Positions 4,805 to 6,249 of a stretch of 6,249 nucleotides of DNA are shown here, one piece after another; position 1 is the stretch's first letter; each line of letters starts with the position of its first letter. The DNA is from Thermogutta sp. (GTDB lineage: Bacteria > Planctomycetota > Planctomycetia > Pirellulales > Thermoguttaceae), in assembly GCA_012798155.1 (NCBI GenBank), contig JAAZNR010000398.1, positions 1 through 6,249 on the forward strand, given 5' to 3'. The notes beneath the pieces were generated by a model that saw nothing but the letters and a program-made list of their open reading frames with translations, did not search any database and had not been told where the DNA came from. The translations under genes were made by a program, and so were the position numbers.

Positions 4805-6003
4805 ATCGTGGTGCTCATCTTGAGGACGGGCAGCAGCAGGGCGATGACCACCACCAAAACGATCGCGGCGATGATCACGAGCATGATCGGCTCCAGCAGC
4901 CGCACGCCCAATTCCAATTGCCGCCACGTTCGCCGTTCCAGGGTATCGGCGATCTGAATCAGGACCGTCTCCAAGGTATTGGCCTCCTCCGCCACGGAGA
5001 TCATCTCGATGACCATGGGCGGAAACAGTTTGCAGGCGGCCAGGGGCGCGGCCAAGGATTGCCCGGCCGAGATATTCTCCGTCGCCTCTTGCACGGCGTC
5101 GCTGAGGACGCGGTTGCCGGTGGCCTGGCCCGCGATCTCCAAGGACCGCAGGATCGGCACGCCGTTTTGCAGGAGGGTGCCCAGGATGCGGCAAAACCGC
5201 GCCACCGCGAAGCTGAGGAAGATGTTGCCCGCCACGGGCACGCGGAGGATATACCGATCCCAGACCCGCCGGCCGGCCTCGGACTTCAGCCAGCCGCGGA
5301 CCGCCCAAACGGCCAATCCGATCAAGAGCAGCAGCCACAGCCCCCAGTGCTGAAGGAAATCGCTGGCGGCCAGCAATCCCTCGGTCAGGGCGGGCAATTC
5401 ATTGCGTTGCCGCAGGCTCTCGAACAGCGTCTGGAATCGCGGGACGAGGAATACCAGCAACCCGCTGACCACCACCGTACCGATCAGAAACAGCAGCACG
5501 GGATAGGCCATCGCGCCCATCACCCGTTTCCGCAGATCCTCGCTGGCATCCGTGAAGGCGGCCACGCGGACCAGGGCGTCCTCGAGAAACCCTCCCTCGC
5601 CGCCGGCGCGGATCATGCTGACGGCCATCTCGCCGAAGCAGCCGGGGAAACGGGCGACGGCGTCGGCCAACGAGGCCCCGTCCTCCACCCGCCGCCCCAC
5701 CTCGCCCAATACCTCCTTGAGGACCGGATGCGAGACCTGGGCACGGATGACTTGGATCGCCCGCAAGAGCGGCACCCCGCTCCGCAGGAGGTCGGCCAAT
5801 TGGCCGTAGGTCACGGCCATCAATTGGGCGGGCACGCGGCGGCGCCGCAGGGCCGACGAATCCGTCGCCTCGCCGCGGACCTCCAACGGGAAGAGGTCGC
5901 GCGCGGAGACCGCCGCCACCGCCTCCCGTTGCGTCGCGGCCGCAACCGTACCTGTGATCTTCTTTCCGCCGGCATCGACGGCGACGTAACTGAACTCCGG
6001 CAT
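4801..6003 (-). CDS. gspF: Type II secretion inner-membrane platform protein GspF
   Basis: GspF is the polytopic inner-membrane protein that links the GspE ATPase to pseudopilus growth. The product has 400 residues, the normal length. The start at ATG 6003 gives the conserved opening MPEFSYVAVDAGGKKITGTV; the open frame extends upstream to 6093 without family-like sequence. Two repeated GspF domains are present: about 64-188 (QLADLLRSGVPLLRAIQVI, FPGCFGEMAVSMIRAGGEGG) and 266-388 (RILGTLLQNGVPILRSLEIA, FPPMVIEMISVAEEANTLE). Membrane helices are likely at about 166-189, 218-237 and 370-394. The second-domain motif is VAEEANTLE where many homologues have a Gly-Glu-Glu-Ser-Gly type sequence. The ribosome binding site is only a G-run (GGGGGG) 12 bases before the start. 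It follows gspE after 138 bp. Confidence 0.96.
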   Translation of the reverse strand: MPEFSYVAVDAGGKKITGTVAAATQREAVAAVSARDLFPLEVRGEATDSSALRRRRVPAQLMAVTYGQLADLLRSGVPLLRAIQVIRAQVSHPVLKEVLGEVGRRVEDGASLADAVARFPGCFGEMAVSMIRAGGEGGFLEDALVRVAAFTDASEDLRKRVMGAMAYPVLLFLIGTVVVSGLLVFLVPRFQTLFESLRQRNELPALTEGLLAASDFLQHWGLWLLLLIGLAVWAVRGWLKSEAGRRVWDRYILRVPVAGNIFLSFAVARFCRILGTLLQNGVPILRSLEIAGQATGNRVLSDAVQEATENISAGQSLAAPLAACKLFPPMVIEMISVAEEANTLETVLIQIADTLERRTWRQLELGVRLLEPIMLVIIAAIVLVVVIALLLPVLKMSTTI

Positions 6004-6141
6004 GAGCTGGTGATACCCCCCAGGCGTAGCGCGATCGGATGGAAGGCGGCCGGCCGCGGAGCACGCCGTCCGGCGGTCATGCCGCGATCGCACCGCAAGG
6101 CGATCCCCGGCCTACGTTCGCCCGAACGCCGGCGCCGGGGC
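6004..6141. other. Intergenic gap between gspE and gspF
   Basis: This 138-bp gap has no supported gene. It holds the nested hairpin at 6105-6140, a small stem CGCCG/CGGCG at 6064-6075, and the G-run ahead of gspF. I see no clear promoter. Confidence 0.6.
6105..6140 (-). promoter_or_regulatory. Nested GC-rich stem-loop just after gspE
   Basis: The outer arms CCCCGGC (6105-6111) and GCCGGGG (6134-6140) pair over seven bases. The inner arms CGTTCG (6115-6120) and CGAACG (6123-6128) pair over six around two bases. An uneven internal bulge (three against five bases) lies between. On the transcript it starts one base past the gspE stop. No U-tract follows, so a simple rho-independent terminator is unlikely. 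An attenuating or processing stem that sets the gspE to downstream ratio is possible. Confidence 0.55.
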
Positions 6142-6249
6142 TCAGTGTTCCTCGGCCCGAGTCACGCGCTCGATCTCTTCGATTGTAGTCCGGCCGGCGA
6201 AGACTTTCCGCCAGGCATCCTGCCGCAGGGTGATCATGCCCTCGGCCAC
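6142..6249 (-). CDS. gspE: Type II secretion ATPase GspE, last 35 residues
   Basis: Only the C-terminal end lies in the window. It ends in TGA at 6142-6144 and the frame is open to the right edge. The residues read VAEGMITLRQDAWRKVFAGR, then TTIEEIERVTRAEEH, matching the closing helix-turn-helix signature of GspE/PilB type secretion ATPases (GMxTLRxDxxxKxxxGxTTxEExxRVT). The Walker boxes and zinc-binding region would lie outside the window. Next to gspF and the pseudopilin genes, GspE is much more likely than a type IV pilus PilB. It would drive pseudopilus assembly by ATP hydrolysis at the cytoplasmic face. Confidence 0.93.
   Translation of the reverse strand: MAEGMITLRQDAWRKVFAGRTTIEEIERVTRAEEH

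Noticed and set aside
6004..6093. N-terminal extension of GspF to 6093
   Set aside because: The added residues are Arg-rich and unlike GspF, whereas MPEFSYVAVD at 6003 is the standard family start.

Overview
This window is a stretch of a general (type II) secretion operon. Every supported gene lies on the minus strand, so the genes read right to left: gspE (last 35 residues only), gspF, gspG, gspH, gspI, gspJ and gspK (cut by the left edge). The calls rest on protein features: the ATPase C-terminus, the duplicated GspF membrane domain, four prepilin-type N-termini with Glu at +5 (G, H, I, J), one without Glu5 (K), and family-specific C-terminal motifs in G, H and K. The organism is a high-GC, diderm bacterium. 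The low-complexity tails on minor pseudopilins and the style of GspG and GspK suggest Planctomycetota, but that is only an impression from sequence and no taxonomic marker is present.

Layout: 6142-6249 is the end of gspE. A 138-bp gap with a nested GC-rich hairpin separates it from gspF (4801-6003). A 418-bp gap follows (4383-4800). It holds a 16-bp tandem duplication overlapping the gspF stop, an 8-bp-arm inverted repeat, and four tandem 39-bp minisatellite units. Then come gspG (3933-4382, strong ribosome binding site), gspH (3172-3867), gspI (2627-3175, ATGA overlap), gspJ (1116-2630, probable GTGA overlap) and gspK (1-1126, 11-bp overlap). The H-I-J-K block is therefore tightly coupled in translation, while E, F and G are set apart by gaps.

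Function: GspE powers assembly from the cytoplasm, GspF is the inner-membrane platform, GspG is the major pseudopilin that polymerises, and H, I, J and K are minor pseudopilins, with I-J-K forming the tip that starts the fibre. The parts expected but not seen (GspC, D, L, M and the prepilin peptidase O) must lie outside the window or elsewhere.

The core genes are ordinary. The unusual points are the 160-residue Gly/Pro-rich tail on GspJ, a Ser-rich tail on GspI, Ala instead of Gly before the GspH cleavage site, an EF-hand-like loop in GspK, and the repeat-filled gap between gspF and gspG. I found no evidence for a new kind of system; the repeats and the tails are the best leads.
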